A DNA stretch of 64,000 nucleotides from Undaria pinnatifida. Taxonomy: Eukaryota > Sar > Phaeophyceae > Laminariales > Alariaceae. The stretch covers positions 23,234,573 through 23,298,572 of the forward strand of contig JABAKD010000016.1 of assembly GCA_012845835.1 (NCBI GenBank), given 5' to 3'. Numbering within the stretch: the stretch's first letter is position 1; each line of letters opens with the position of its first letter. The notes under the pieces are model-generated. The model ran no database searches. It had not been told where the DNA came from and saw nothing but the letters and a program-made list of their open reading frames with translations. The position numbers and the translations under genes are program-made. This document shows, piece after piece, positions 20,285-32,295 of this stretch.

Positions 20285-20582
20285 CCATAGCAGGCGCAAA
20301 TGATGCCCTCCGAGTGCATACTCGTATATATTCGTGGTGACGTTTTCTTGTGGAGTTTTTCTTGTGCACAATTTGACTCGCGGAGAAAGCGCGAGGGCGT
20401 GGGTTAGCAACACTCGATGAAACATCGACGAGCAGTGGGCAACACTCGATGAAGAATCGACGAGCAGTGGGGTTGCTGAACCCTATGCGCGATAAAGATT
20501 GAAGGCAAGAACCGGGGGGGAGAAGGGACGACACCTGTGACCACGGCTTGTCCAGGAGCTGACAAGTAAAGTTGTTTGAAAG
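20285..20582 (+). repeat. SINE family A, copy 6, with internal duplication
   Basis: The head is degraded. The body contains GTGCATACTCGTATA, TTCTTGTGCACAATTTGACT and GAGAAAGCGCGAGGGCG. The block CAACACTCGATGAA-ATCGACGAGCAGTGGG occurs twice in tandem (about 20,408-20,440 and 20,441-20,472), an internal duplication of about 34 bp not seen in other copies. The tail ends in GGCTTGTCCAGGAGCTGAC. Confidence 0.85.
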
Positions 20583-21010
20583 AAAAAAAGTGTCAGGTAC
20601 ATAGGCTATACTGGTACATACGGTGCACTACTTGCGTCAAATACACCGTTTGGCACCCAAACGATACTCCCAGGTATATATATCACGCGCGTGGTACCTC
20701 ATCAATCATACGCACGTTGTGCTCAAGTCATTTGGAAAAAAAAGACGAACACAAACAAGCAAAAAAGGAAAGAAAAAAAAATGTTAAGAAGACGAAGCAA
20801 AGTAAGGAGAGTGGAAACAAATAATTCAAGCAAACCCTATGCACTGATTGAAGTCGGCACTGGGCCCATAGAGGTTATCAAGTAAATGCGTCAATGGCAT
20901 CGGGGAGGAAATGTAACGAGGCGATGAAGTCAGGGCGGCGTTGCGCTAACTTTTGACGGCCATTGAAAGGCCCCTAAGCGTCAGGACGATGATGTCCAGA
21001 CTTAGATATA
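20583..21010 (-). repeat. LINE 3'-UTR (family B relative), partial
   Basis: Read on the minus strand: GTCTGGACATCATCGTC, CAATGGCCGTCAAAAG, GCCGCCCTGACTTCATCGCC and CCCATAGAGGTTATCAAG (complement) match 11,238-11,400. The pyrimidine tract (poly-purine on plus, 20,735-20,800) follows. The Lys-rich open frames on plus come from that tract. Confidence 0.65.
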
Positions 21011-21325
21011 CATCAGCCTGTTGGGCAGGTAAGTCGTGCCGAGTCACAGCTCTGATGTGCTATCTTCCTGAAACCGTCTTGAGGCAATAGTTTCTGTGTC
21101 AGACATGAAAATATCACAACAAAGAGAAGATCGTCATCAGTTTTTATTGCTCCATTCGTCAACCGATCGTCACAAGATATCAACAAACCAGCCGTCACCA
21201 TTAATAATCAAGTGTTACCATGACATCACAATTGGTATGCGCAAATATTTTGTGCTTACAAATACCGAGATGCGCGTTTCAATTTCACGATTGTCGAGCT
21301 TTATATGTACCTGGTACCAATAATT

Positions 21326-21579
21326 AGTCGTTCTACTGTACCCCCCCCAACTTTGGCTTTTCTTGAACGAAATCGCCGGTTTTGAAACCAGCGCTCGGCC
21401 ACATCTCCTGAAATGCGGTGCCCCTTTCCGCCCCGACGTCATCGTTCAATAGACCTTTGCAAACATGAAATTGTGTGAGGATGGTTTTTTCATAGCATCT
21501 TTCTTCGGGTCGACCAGCCATGAAACGTTCGTTGAATGAATATCGCCGGTTTTGGGGGGGGCTATCGTAGAACCAGTCA
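21326..21579 (+). mobile_element. Family D MITE, copy 2
   Basis: The left end TAGTCGTTCTACTGTACCCC and the right end GGGGCTATCGTAGAACCAGTC are imperfect inverted repeats. The interior contains CTTTTCTTGAACGAAATCGC, CGGCCACATCTCCTGAAATG, AGACCTTTGCAAACATGAAA and AAACGTTCGTTGAA. No coding capacity. Confidence 0.8.
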
Positions 21580-22144
21580 TTAGTGAAACCCGTGCGAACT
21601 ACACCTTGAGTGGCGTATTTCGTAGTTTTCGACCGAGAAGTCACAGTCGAAATCAATTTTTTGTCTCTTTTTCGTTCATCGCAAAAGATCATAAAATAAT
21701 GAACCTGGCAAAACACGTCTGCTTTGATCCATCAACAATACCGTGTCATTAACAGGACGGTGGAGGGGTGGTCGATTCCCTGTCATTGCACGGTCTTGCT
21801 TGGCTTAGCTCGTAGGTGGTTTGACTCTGCTGGCTTTATTTACTCAGGAGAAGAATTTCTGCCTGCAGCAGCGATATACCTGGATCTGAATGCCGCGACG
21901 GTATACTTCGAAAATTCGTTCACCACACATTTTGGTTCAGTTCCACAATAAAATAAAAACTTGGAAATATCGAAATAGGTTCCTCATTGGTCCGAAAGTA
22001 TTACATATCAACTACGTAAACATATACACAGAATGGTATTTACTCAAAACGTGAACTGCGGCTGTTGCACATACCCCTCGGTGCTTCGGCGCACTCTGTT
22101 GTGCTGTTGTGGCGTCGTCAACCAGGTAAATGGGATTTTCTGAC
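21580..22144. other. Unassigned intergenic sequence
   Basis: No gene or repeat family recognised. Open frames of 66-75 codons carry no motifs. Confidence 0.4.
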
Positions 22145-22640
22145 ATTGTCGGAGTTCTCACATTAACTCGCATAATAATCAAGTCCGCGGTCACAGGACA
22201 GGGTCCAGTCACTTTGAAGCTGAGTAATACCCCAGAGAAAAAACACACACAAACCAAAGGTGGTACACGAATATGTCACAGCTGACGCAATCCATGCTTC
22301 CGCCAAACACATACAAAAATTGAAGTCGGGAGTCAGCCTTCTATGTGCCAGGTCCGTACTGGTGTACATACGTCTCACTACTCGCGCCTGAAATAACCGA
22401 CTACCTGGTATACCGCTTGCTACCCCGTGAAGACTACCACGTGTATATTACAGGTAGTATCTATCACTACGCATATCCACGTCAGACTCGAGCCAATCAG
22501 AAAAAAAAATGTAGAAAAGAAAAGAAAGGAAGAGAAAGGAAGGAAAGAAAATATAACAAAAAATTATGCAAAAAAGGAAACGAAATTAAGGACCAGAAAA
22601 TACACTACAAGATGAAGCAAATTAAAGGAAAATAAAAAAA
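22145..22640 (-). repeat. LINE 3'-UTR family B, extended copy
   Basis: On the minus strand it runs from the pyrimidine tract (purine-rich on plus, 22,500-22,630), through the middle block (GCGTAGTGATAGATACTACC complement) containing TACCTGGTA at 22,402, to the terminal block (CTCACATTAACTCGCATAAT, GCGGTCACAGGACAGGGTCC, AGTAATACCCCAGAG, CAGCTGACGCAATCCATGC). The AAC tail is missing. It confirms the segment order of the 11.2-11.96 kb copy. Confidence 0.8.
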
Positions 22641-22799
22641 AAACGTGATAGAAACAGACCCTCTAAAATAACTAAAGACGGCATTGACATGACATTAATA
22701 AAGTAGGCCGACACGAGACGCGATGTGAAATGTATCATCGTTATTATATCAGAAAAACGGTTGGGTAGAAACAACGTGTTGAGACAACTATACTGCTGT
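22641..22799. other. Unassigned AT-rich spacer
   Basis: Short AT-rich sequence between family B and family C; nothing recognised. Confidence 0.4.
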
Positions 22800-23685
22800 A
22801 CTACTGTATACCCCCCACCCAACGCCCCCTGCTTCCCCACGACCCGCACGATCGCCTAGACCTCCCCCCCCCCAGCCCCCAATCACCCCCCCCCTCCACC
22901 CCCTCCCTTTTCCCCCGCTCCCTCTTTTGCTCAAGCACCCCATATGACATCGAAATCTGGCAATGTGATAAATACTTCCACGCAGTTGATATCACCTCGC
23001 ATTATCTTTCTAGAGGCATTCATGCCGCTGATCCAAGTCATCCCGCCCCCCCCCGAACGCCCCCTTCTTCCCCACCACCCCCGCACCATCGCCTAGACCT
23101 AGCACCACTGGTGTAGGAAACTCATACATCTGTGCATCCTAAAGCTGTTAAAAACCATTTTGCCCCAACCCCTCCACCCCTCTCCCCCTCGAACAATCCG
23201 CCTTCTCCTCATCGGCTGTACGACTTACAGGATATACATGATAAACTTGTGCATTCCGTCCGAAACCGTCATATTCTTTCCCTTGAAGGATTTATATTTT
23301 CCACGCACGTCCGCCCGCCCCCACCCCCGCTCCCTCTTGTTCAGACCCAGGTCCCCACGCCCTTACAAACTCCGCCCTCCCCTCACTGGGTATTCGACTT
23401 ACAGGATACATTTGATGCACTGATGCATTTCCTTCCACAGCTGTCAGATTTGGTCCCTCTCAAAGACGGGTTTTACAGCTTCCGCGCACAGACTGATTAA
23501 AATCATCCTGTTGACCCTGATATCTGCACTGTAGTTCTTACGGTAGTCGCCGACCTATATCGTTAATGAGGACACACAACCTGCAATACGTGCGATCGGA
23601 GTATCACACACAGCTTGCAAAGATGAGTTTCGACAAAATATTCGATCTCACAGCTGGAGTGTATTTGTATTTTTATGATATAACA
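22800..23685 (+). repeat. Family C, longest copy
   Basis: Contains two C-rich modules (near 22,805-22,950 and 23,040-23,200), each with a CGCCTAGACCT block, then two GACTTACAGGAT...TGCATT modules (23,220 and 23,395). The 3' module at 23,485-23,672 has GTCGCCGACCTATATCG, GAGGACACACAACC, GCGATCGGAGTATCACACAC and GATGAGTTTCGACAAAATATTC. The 3' module frame reads MSFDKIFDLTAGVYLYFY. It appears to be the most complete version in the window, about 880 bp. Confidence 0.8.
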
Positions 23686-23689
23686 CGAA

Positions 23690-25320
23690 GGTCTATCGCA
23701 GTTTCTGTGGTATACCTGGTATACATGTGTTTGTAACTGAAACCAAAGTCGCTCAAACTTTCATTCCATCGAGCGCACGCACTAAATACACAGCCACCGT
23801 GTGAGCCTCGCTTTTTTAAGTGTTTGCGTTGTACAAGTGCATACCGATCGACATCCAGCACACCCGACTTAAGCAAACATTCTTGTTCGTAGGGACATGC
23901 CAACACCTGCACGTGTAAATATGTCCGGTGGTTTTGCGATGAAAAGAGCGACCCGCATGGCTACACCCACGGCAATACATCAAAAATCCTACATTCGCAG
24001 ACGCCTGGAGCGGGCACGCCGCCACAAATTCGAGTTGATATATTAAGTGGAACAAGTTCAACATAAAAAAATGGGGCAAGTGTGAATTGCTGTGTCGTAG
24101 TTAAGTGTTTCATACCTGGTGGTGTTGACTGCCAATTACCGATACTCGAGAAGCTGCGGAAGCTGCCTCATGTTGACATGAGGAACCATGGACCATTCAT
24201 GGCCCACAGCATAGCAGCACAACAGGATGCAAGCACGCCCAGTTCAAACTCACCGTGGTCACAATTTCTTCAAGCACTTGGGACAAGGAAAACGCCCCGG
24301 GTCGCTGTTTTTCGACTAAAACGAACATATTGTGTGGTAAACTCCCCCTATCAACAAAACAACAAAACCACGAAGAGCGCCCCCCGGCGATGCGGTAAAC
24401 GCCCCTCCTTTCAAATTGTCGGGTGAATGCCCTGGGGATTTATCTGGCAGGGCGTTCGAGCGAGAGAAAAATTAGTTTTGTACAACCATGCGAGGGAGTG
24501 CTCCGCATTATACATGTGAATGCTGACTTTGCAGAAGTACGGCTGTTGTGCAACAAAACAACGAAGACGTTAAGCTTTTTATAGCAATAACACACAGCCC
24601 AGTTACTATAGTCAGAGTACCGGTATCACCGGAGAGTGGTATTAATATCATGCACCGAGACACCGGGGATCAGCTTTTGCTGCTTACCTATGAAAAGCGT
24701 ACCGGTTGGGCACAATACTCGCCGGCAAGTGAATGATACCCTCGGTTCAGCCACAAATAAATACTCTGCCCCAATAGGGTGATGAGAGCACGAGCCACGT
24801 AACACACATGCCTTATCTCTGGTCGCTGACTTATCCATTTCATACTCTCGACCCACGGCTTTGGGAACAACTGCTTGAAATTGGCTTGAATCCGTTTCGG
24901 GATTCCAAACAGGATCAACGCCATCTGCGGTGGGCTTTCTACGCTAGGCCCTAGTACCTCCACGTCAGTGAGCGGTAAATGCCTGAAATTTGTCCGTCTA
25001 GATATGTCGTGGCAGAATGAACAAGCAAAGAATAGAAGAAAAAATAGTCTAAACGTCAAGACCAACAACAGCAGACAACAAAACGAAACGAAACAACACC
25101 TCCAACAGTCACATCCAACAAAGAGCAGCCCGCCTGGGATTCGAATGGATGTATAGCTGTGGTATAATATGACATTGCATGACCACATCACCACGCCTGT
25201 TGTATTTGGCAGTTTGCATCTCTTTCTAAAAGTTAGCGATGTCAGAAAATAATGGTATCTACATGATTGTACTGTCGACTAAATCCTTGATTTTAATATT
25301 ATGTGTGACCTGAACCTGTT
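23690..25320. other. Unassigned sequence with weak ORFs
   Basis: TACCTGGTA occurs at 23,712 and a one-base variant at 24,113. Open frames include 24,082-24,426 (+, 114 codons) and 24,688-25,194 (-, 168 codons). The latter has a hydrophobic Cys/Phe/Leu-rich N-terminal third and then an unremarkable segment. None shows a known domain and I do not call them genes. Confidence 0.35.
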
Positions 25321-25324
25321 GAAA

Positions 25325-26085
25325 CCCCCCCCCCCCCCCCCGCCTTTTTTTTTTTTTTCTCTCCTCGCTTGCTCTTGCTTAAACGCCCCACCTACTCTCG
25401 AAATCCGCCAGAGTAATAAACACTTCCACGCCCTGGAAATCGCCTCGTTATCGTTTCAAAGCCGTCCATGCCGCTGCTGCAATTCCCACCCACCCCCGCC
25501 CCGAACGCCCCCTCCTTCCCCACCACCCGCACCCTCGCCTAGACCTAGCACCACGCGTATAACAAACCCCTACATCTATGCGACCTAAGCCCCCCCCCCG
25601 CCGCCCCGCCCCCGCCCCCTCCCGCCACATTCCCCCTCCCTCCCCCACAAAAAATATTGCATGGTATATATTTTCCACGCACAAATTGACCTGCCCCACC
25701 CGTCCCCTCCCCCCTCTCCCCGCCTCCCGCCCCCCTTTTGATCAAAATCAGCCCCCCACGTCCTTCAAAAATTCGCCTTCCCCTCACCGGATATTCGACA
25801 GGATTCATACGATAAACTGATGCATTTCCTTTCACAGCTGTCAGATTTTGCCTCCCTCAGAAACGGGGTTGTATAGTTTCCGCGCACAGACTGACTAAAG
25901 TCACCCTGTTGACCCTGATAGCTACACTGTAGTTGCAAGGGGAGTTGCCGACCTATATCCTTAATGAGGACACACAACCCGTAATACGCGCGATCGGAGT
26001 ATCACACACACAGCTTGCAAAGATGAGTTTCGCCAAAATCTTCGATATCACAGCTGGAGTGTATTATAATTTTTATAATAATCGT
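25325..26085 (+). repeat. Family C, complete 3' end
   Basis: Starts with a run of 18 C and T-rich DNA. Then come GCCTAGACCTAGCACCACGC, GTCCTTCAAAAATTCGCC, TTCCGCGCACAGACTGAC, GAGTTGCCGACCTATATCC, GAGGACACACAACCCGTAAT and GATGAGTTTCGCCAAAATC. One frame is open from 25,933 to 26,124 and ends with MSFAKIFDITAGVYYNFY, the only copy in which the conserved peptide lies in an ORF of more than 60 codons. Confidence 0.8.
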
Positions 26086-28215
26086 TACGCAGTATCTCTC
26101 TACATTAATTGGTTCCATTTGTAGCGATCGATGTCCAACCGCTTTATATGGCCCCCTCTCCGTCCCTCACGGGCAAACAAGTTGGCGGAGAGAGAGTAAA
26201 ACGGCCACAAGAACAAAACAACACGAATGGCGCAAAAAGCGGAGAGTTTGTTGCAGGAAACAGGCAAAAAAAAATCGAGAAGTCCCTCCTGACATAGGAA
26301 GGCAAGACGTGATATCCATTCATCGGCGGCGGAGCGGCGTCACAGACAAGCAGTATCTGTGTCGCACCTGCCCATGGGGCGCGAAATGAATTAAACAAAA
26401 CAGACTGACCGACCCTGTTTAAAAATACACGGCGGTCCCAGACCTCAACTATTAGTACATCATTGTTTCCATCTTGATTGTGTAAAGGTCTCAATATTGC
26501 AAATTTTCTGACTGCGGGTCACTTATCTTGCGCTACTGCTACTTCTACCCTTTTTGCTGCAATTAATACAGCATTGCTTCTACGTGCATGAATGAATACA
26601 GCGATATTACTTTTTTCGGCTTGTTACTGCCCTTGCTGTCGCCAATAGTATGTGGAAAACCTAATGCGGATGCCATTTTCGGGTAAGAAATCTACCCCAA
26701 ACTGCACCCCCTCTTCAGGTTTCAGGCCGACCCCAAAAACAATTTTCGAAAGTGGAAGCCTGAAAACACACCGGTTTCGTGTCTACAACATGCACAAACC
26801 GGTCTTGCGACCCGAACACGTCCATTTTCTGACGCAGAAAAGCTCAGACCACAGACTTTCCTCGCCCAGCGATTTTTCTACGATTTTTCATTCATCATCC
26901 ACCGCTCAAACACCGGGACGCTGTGCCGCGGATGGCGCCTACATAGTCTAGCTGGTGTACTTACATTACTCTGTACACCTAATATGCGCTCGTGCAGATT
27001 TTATCAGGGTTGTTGAATATTAAATGCGTTGACGTCTTACGAAGTGTTCGTGCGTATCGCAAATTGGAACTGCTCTTATAATAGTGAGCTTTGTTGGCCA
27101 AGGCTTGCGGACATGTCTGATGTAACATGTGGCATTGGTGTTTGTGACGGTAGCATCTTCGGAGATGCGGTGAACCTCATTGCTCCCGAAAGGGTACAAA
27201 AAATTGGTGTCTGAGCGTGGCTTTGGACCAAATATATGACAACGTGGCAAGGCCCCTATGTCAGTTACGTACTTCAATTTATACACTTGTGCCTTTCTAC
27301 ATCACCTTCTCTTCTCCCACCATGATGCCGGCACGGGTGCCGAGATTACTCTCCTCGTGGTCGAGCCTTACTCGCCTACACCCCGGCGTACTATGTACTG
27401 CATTATGCCAGCATGATCGATAATCCCGGAGGTTTGGGAATAGGGTGGCGCGCGGGTACAGAAGTCACGATATCCGCAGTTCTATCCGAGGAGAAACAAA
27501 AGTGTATATTGATGAAGTGCGACTGAGGCTGTTCCCCACAGGGCCGCGGTGGCCCAATCATAGTAGATTAGACGCCACGTACATATCTCTCTATATATGA
27601 GGGTTTGGGGTGATGCCGCCGACGCCAAAAAAGGGTTTGGGGTAACCCACGTTCGACTCGCGACTTGCAACTTCTCTTCTTGTCTTTCGTAGCGTGGAGG
27701 ACAGGCCACGTTGGGGCAACTTTCGACGGCAGCGAACTAAGCGACGGTAGCGATAGAAGTGCCTCAAGGCAATGAGAGGTGCTTCGGGAGCGAAACGGAA
27801 AGTCGACAGTGATTACTTGTCAGCCGGAAACATGATTACCCGCCTCTCTGTCACCAGATTCTACGGAGGCTCCACGACAACTTTAAGTACGACAAGACAC
27901 GATATCCAACACCTTCGAAACTGCTACGGTTCATACAAATCTTCACGAGAAGATCTGTCCACGTAAAGTTAGAAAGTATACCTGCGACCCATATATATAT
28001 AAACAGGACGGACAAAGTGGTATATGTCCGGGACACCATGTTGGCGCGAGGATGTGCAGTATGTGCACCAAAACACATTAACTTAACATACATGATGAGG
28101 ACCAACAAAGCGACCCTCTTATGGACCATGCTTATGGACCATGCCGACTACCACGTATGACTACGGTGTTACCCGATCCCGCTCAACCTCACGGCCTCCC
28201 GTAGCCATCACCGAG
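26086..28215. other. Unassigned, mostly unique sequence
   Basis: No repeat family and no nameable gene. Frames at 26,652-26,951 (+), 27,020-27,286 (-) and 27,772-27,966 (+) are under 100 codons and overlap frames of similar length on the other strand. Confidence 0.35.
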
Positions 28216-28223
28216 GTCTGATA

Positions 28224-28682
28224 ATGTTTCTGTACCACAGGGTAGGGCCAGCGGTTGGTGTCTTGAACGACTGCAACCGCAATGAGGCGGTGGTTCCCTT
28301 GCTAGACGGAGCGGCCCGCCGCCAGGTTGAGGGCGGTCGAGGCCTCCGAATCGGTACAGACACCCCAAGCCTGGATGACGTAGCATTCATAATGAGAATG
28401 GAAGCTAATATCACGAAATGGAATGAGAAAGGTGTGGTTGCCGGCGACAGTAATGGTGTCGATAAGAGCTCAGGATGCAGAAGCATTGGGCAACAACCAA
28501 TGCTGAATTTTATTGGGTTGCGTACGGTTCCGAGCCGCGCTCCCCCTAGGATGCTTCAATTCGACGTAAACATAACACGATTAATCGCGTTCTACGGATG
28601 TGGATATACTCTATTCCTGGCGGTTGTGTCGGGTTCAGTTTGGACCCATGTGCGCTATATTTTCTTACGGTTGAGTGTTTAG
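28224..28682 (+). CDS. Hypothetical ORF, 152 aa
   Basis: An open frame with an ATG start. The first two thirds have a soluble-protein composition (Asp, Arg, Glu, Gly-rich) and the last 30 residues are hydrophobic. I recognise no family. The two minus-strand frames over the same bases (28,189-28,486) are nearly as long, so chance is a real explanation. No paralogue in this window supports it. Confidence 0.2.
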   Translation: MFLYHRVGPAVGVLNDCNRNEAVVPLLDGAARRQVEGGRGLRIGTDTPSLDDVAFIMRMEANITKWNEKGVVAGDSNGVDKSSGCRSIGQQPMLNFIGLRTVPSRAPPRMLQFDVNITRLIAFYGCGYTLFLAVVSGSVWTHVRYIFLRLSV

Positions 28683-28814
28683 GTCAGTTCGGTTCTTCGT
28701 CCCACATGTAAACTTACGACTCCTTGGTTCGTGTATTTATCCATCTGGAAATTTCCAACGGTCAGATTTAATTAGTCGGAACTCAACGGTACCGATCGGT
28801 AAATGGCGATCATA

Positions 28815-28932
28815 CACAACCCTTGAAATTTCTTCGAACCTTAACCCTTTTTAGAGATTGAAGCACAAACCCTTGAAAAAGTTCTTCGAACTTGGAAGCA
28901 ACAACCCTTGAAATTTCCTCGAGCTTGATATT
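28815..28932 (+). repeat. Three diverged tandem units of about 50 bp
   Basis: The motif ACAACCCTTGAAATTTCTTCGA recurs as ACCCTTGAAAAAGTTCTTCGAACTT and CAACCCTTGAAATTTCCTCGAGC at about 28,818, 28,868 and 28,909. Short local array with no coding frame. Confidence 0.7.
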
Positions 28933-29059
28933 TTGGGAGAGGGAAGAGAAGCAGTGCACGTCATATTTTTACGTCCCCGCAGGTTTTTACCAGCGAAATT
29001 CCTTCATCAACCAGCGCTGTTAGTACAGCGGCTAAATATTTTTCGTGCTGCACAGCGCA

Positions 29060-29345
29060 GCACCACTTCAACGAACGTTACTTGTATGATGAACACCTGG
29101 CCGAGCAGCTGCTGGCCAGGCTACTAGCAACCACACGCTGTCTGTTCGCGTGTTCCATCAGGCTGCTATTCGCACCTGACGTGCGTGTGTCCACCTGGCG
29201 TAGCCACTTCTGATAGGGCAAGAGCTGTTTAAACCGCGTTGTGCTGCGACATTGTTTTGGTATTCACGAATACCTCACCAAGCAGCTTCCGGCTAGCTAC
29301 TGGCGGCAGCACGCTGTCTGTTCGCGAGTTACAGACATTGACGCG
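29060..29345 (+). repeat. Diverged tandem duplication of about 180 bp
   Basis: GAGCAGCTGCTGGCCAGGCTACTAG...ACACGCTGTCTGTTCGCG (about 29,102-29,152) is matched by AAGCAGCTTCCGGCTAGCTACTGG...GCACGCTGTCTGTTCGCG (about 29,279-29,327). Flanking GTGCTGC and GACG signals are also shared. Confidence 0.65.
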
Positions 29346-30301
29346 ATCCACCAGTCACTGCCTTGCTGCTGCGATCAATGTCCAATCTCAACCATTAATT
29401 ATGAGCCGAACCATATCTCTCGCAACAAAAAACATACCAGGTACGTGAATTTGTTTGGTTCCGTTCCCGACCTCTTTTAATCTTCGTCTTTCATAGGGTG
29501 GTTGCTGCGAGAACCCCATTGGGAGAAGCCTCATAACGTAGGTAGCGCTCTGAACGCGCTCTCCACGAGTAAGGCGGTTTCTACCAGTAGATGATTGTAT
29601 TACTTTGGCACGCCACGGTATTGTTGAGGGCCCTTGCTCTACTGGCAATAATCCTGGTGTAGTGGCAATCCTCGGCGTCGTCCGGATCGAGGTGACGTTG
29701 CTGCCAAGGTAGTGCTTGGTGTAACACTTGTCCGCCTATACGAACTAAACGTTATACTTTTTACAAGAGCATGTCACCAGCACAGCCAGAATATCCTGCC
29801 ATTTATTGGTGATGACCGAGGGTCGTGGCACGCACCCTATAGTGCGAGCAAGGCAACAGGCAAGGGGATTATTTTACTCTGCACTTCGCTGTCGGAGTTG
29901 ACGTCATTACGATTCCTATGCGTACACAAACCAAACGTTGGCACAATTGCGACAGTCGGCGAAGAAATCGGCGAAACCTGGATTGCGTTGATTTCCATGG
30001 TATTAGAATGAACACGTTGTATAGACCCAAGGGGTTTGTCAGTGATTTCAGACTCGTCTCATGATGAGCTGATTGTGATTTTTATGTTGGTTTTGTATGA
30101 GGCATTGGGTAAAATTCCTGAAACATGATTCCTGAAACATTGCTCATGGAAACGACAAGACGTATTTAAACCCACCGATCGAAAAAAACAAACATTTCAA
30201 GTATGTTTTTGCCACTTGATTTGGCCATATGACCCTGCCGTGTGTTACGAAAGGTGGCAACCAAGTTACGCAGGAGCGTACGGAGCAGCGTACGGAGCAT
30301 A

Positions 30302-31174
30302 ATGGCCAGCACTGGGGAACTCGAAGACCACACGCAGCTGACTGAAAAATTGTCGAAGATTGCCCGTCGCCTAGAGGTGTGCTTGGACAAGGAGGAAAGC
30401 CTGACAAACGTAATTCGGGAGCTGACCACTCAGGTGGAGGCCAACACCCAAGCTCGGGCGGAATTCGACAGCGACCGATTCAAGAAGGAACGGGAGATAG
30501 AGCTAGCGGCCAACGAAAATTTCTTGGCGTGGAGGAATCTCGCGGTGCGTAAATACTGGGTCCTCTCTGGAGTGAAGCCTGCGGTACATGGTGGGAAGCA
30601 CTACGAGCTGAAGGAGGCGTTATCCTACACAGCAAACACGACCCGGGAAGTCACCGCACAGATGGCGCAAATGTCGGGTTTCGATGTGGGTGACTTTATG
30701 CCAGACTGCCCTACCCTCGACCCCGCCACGGATATGTCTATCGTCGAGCAGATGGAAATCTTCATAGACGTGGTGATGATCGTAGTGAGGGGGGCCGAAA
30801 GCAATGCAAGTCTGGCACGCTGCACGAGACTTCGCGAAGGGTTGCAACGGGGAGTGGAAATCGTGAGGCAACACACCCGGGAGAGGCCCCGACTCGTCAA
30901 AATCACGGGAAATAGGGAAAGAATGATATCTTTGGTAAATGAAGACCTTAAGGAATGGTCGTGCGATGTCTTCCACGCCGCCACTTCAGCCGGGGCCCAA
31001 TGGGATTCCCCTCCCGACATCGATAGTTTGCCCCCAGTGCCCGTTCCAGCCTGGAAGCAAATTAACGCCTTCGTCCAGGCCGGTGGCCTACTCAACTTGC
31101 AAGCAACGGCCGACTTCGTGTCTCCCGGCACGACCCTTCCTTCAAAAAAGCGTGGTCGTAAAAATGGCCATTAG
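30302..31174 (+). CDS. Conserved coiled-coil protein of unknown function, paralogue 1
   Basis: Intact single-exon ORF of 290 aa. I do not recognise the family. Residues about 6-75 are charged and heptad-like (ELEDHTQLTEKLSKIARRLE...), a likely coiled coil. The best conserved segment compared with paralogue 2 is residues about 113-145 (TREVTAQMAQMSGFDV, DFMPDCPTLDPAT), followed by a helical region containing GLQRGVEIVRQHTRERP and a SPPDIDSLPPV block at about 236-247. The C-terminus is basic (SKKRGRK), possibly a nuclear signal. I chose the ATG at 30302, not the one at 30242, because alignment with paralogue 2 starts exactly there and A is at -3 and G at +4. About 60% identical to paralogue 2 by eye. 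It could be a host gene or a retroelement ORF1/gag-like protein; no pol lies nearby. Confidence 0.8.
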   Translation: MASTGELEDHTQLTEKLSKIARRLEVCLDKEESLTNVIRELTTQVEANTQARAEFDSDRFKKEREIELAANENFLAWRNLAVRKYWVLSGVKPAVHGGKHYELKEALSYTANTTREVTAQMAQMSGFDVGDFMPDCPTLDPATDMSIVEQMEIFIDVVMIVVRGAESNASLARCTRLREGLQRGVEIVRQHTRERPRLVKITGNRERMISLVNEDLKEWSCDVFHAATSAGAQWDSPPDIDSLPPVPVPAWKQINAFVQAGGLLNLQATADFVSPGTTLPSKKRGRKNGH

Positions 31175-32081
31175 TTGCCTTTGTTCGATTGGAAATCCAA
31201 GAACACCAGCCGGTTCCGAGCTCAGTGCGTGTGCTTTCGGGACTCAACCAAGAACAGGCGGAGAGAGCAGACCATCAAAGGCAAAAAAGTATGGAAAAGA
31301 TCGGGTGGATTGTGAGTTTAAGCTAGAAGTGGCGCACCCCAATGTAACGGGGATACCGTCGACGCCGACGGTGGCGGTAGACGGACGTTGACAGACCCAC
31401 TAGGTTAAAACATTTCTAGGCGCACGGACTGAGCACACTATCGATAGCAGGGGTGTGGGATCCGGAGATGAAGGGCCGACTCCTACTACAAATAAAAGGG
31501 GTGACAAGGTGTGGCTTCATCGGCTTCATTGAGGAGTGTATCCTACTTTGACCCCACGTCCGGGCCGAGGGCGTGTGTAACATTGTTATTTGGGTTTTTT
31601 ATCAACTTGAAAAAGTCGGCATGGATGTGGCTGGAGATTGGAACGGTTGCTCCTTTCCAATACCGTAAATACGTGCATCCAACTCCTGCAAACGATTTGG
31701 CGGGTGCTGTACCTGTATGCTCTTACATGAGTAGGAGTGTTTTACACATGGCCGTGTCTGCATTATATCTATCGAAATCGTTATATAGTGCATAACGAAC
31801 GGCGGACTGTTCAATGGATGAAGGGCTGGACGATATTCTTTCTTGTATGCTTTTGGGTTGCGCAGTAAGTAGTGTATAGGGTCACCTCCAATACTGACGG
31901 TACGCCTTGACACCAGGTCGACCCCATCAAGCAAGGTGTTGGGAGAATTAGTCTGGCACGGTTAGGTTTTGGCAATAGGATATCAATCGTAAACGTGCAA
32001 CTGATTGCGTGTGATGAAATGAGTATATTGGATCAGGTGGGTCGCCGTTGACAGCAGCGTTCCCCCGAGTTCGGGTACGTA

Positions 32082-32291
32082 CTAAATTGCCGCACGATTG
32101 CGTCTGGTCAATAGGGCCTCTGAGTTGTTACTCGTTGATGCAAGTATCATGCGGGCAAACTCAGCTTTGAGTGTACTGTCGCATCTCATTGTCTCGCGGG
32201 TGGGTCCGGCTAGCCAGTACCGTGGAAGAGTGTCATTCAAGTACGGGGCCACGAAGCGCAAGATAAAGTTTCTTTGAATCGTATGCGTCAA
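32082..32291 (-). CDS. Possible 3' exon of a convergent gene, copy 1
   Basis: A minus-strand frame ending ...KAEFARMILASTSNN...RRNRAAI then stop at 32,082. In the duplicate at about 58,845-58,925 the matching minus frame reads AATFASSILESSSKDRRSRA and also stops a few codons later. The shared frame and nearby shared stop suggest the end of a second gene converging on the 290-aa gene. A plus-strand reading of the same bases is also partly conserved, so orientation is uncertain. Confidence 0.3.
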   Translation of the reverse strand: MTHTIQRNFILRFVAPYLNDTLPRYWLAGPTRETMRCDSTLKAEFARMILASTSNNSEALLTRRNRAAI

Positions 32292-32295
32292 GGAT

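Noticed and set aside
20576-20885. Lys-rich frames resembling basic nuclear proteins (also at 22,345-22,635 and 42,839-43,102)
   Set aside because: They read through purine-rich tracts that are the complement of the LINE pyrimidine tract, and are repeated at each family copy.
24688-25194. 168-codon minus-strand frame with a hydrophobic N-terminus
   Set aside because: No domain, no paralogue and no start context. The hydrophobic part reads through a purine-rich plus-strand stretch. Left as unassigned sequence.
25448-25835. Gly/Arg-rich minus-strand frames resembling RGG proteins
   Set aside because: They are the complement of the C-rich modules of family C and shift with each copy.
30242-30301. 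Upstream in-frame ATG extending paralogue 1 by 20 residues (Arg/Ser-rich, transit-peptide-like)
   Set aside because: The extension is not shared by paralogue 2, whose upstream in-frame ATG leads into a different sequence. Alignment starts at 30,302.
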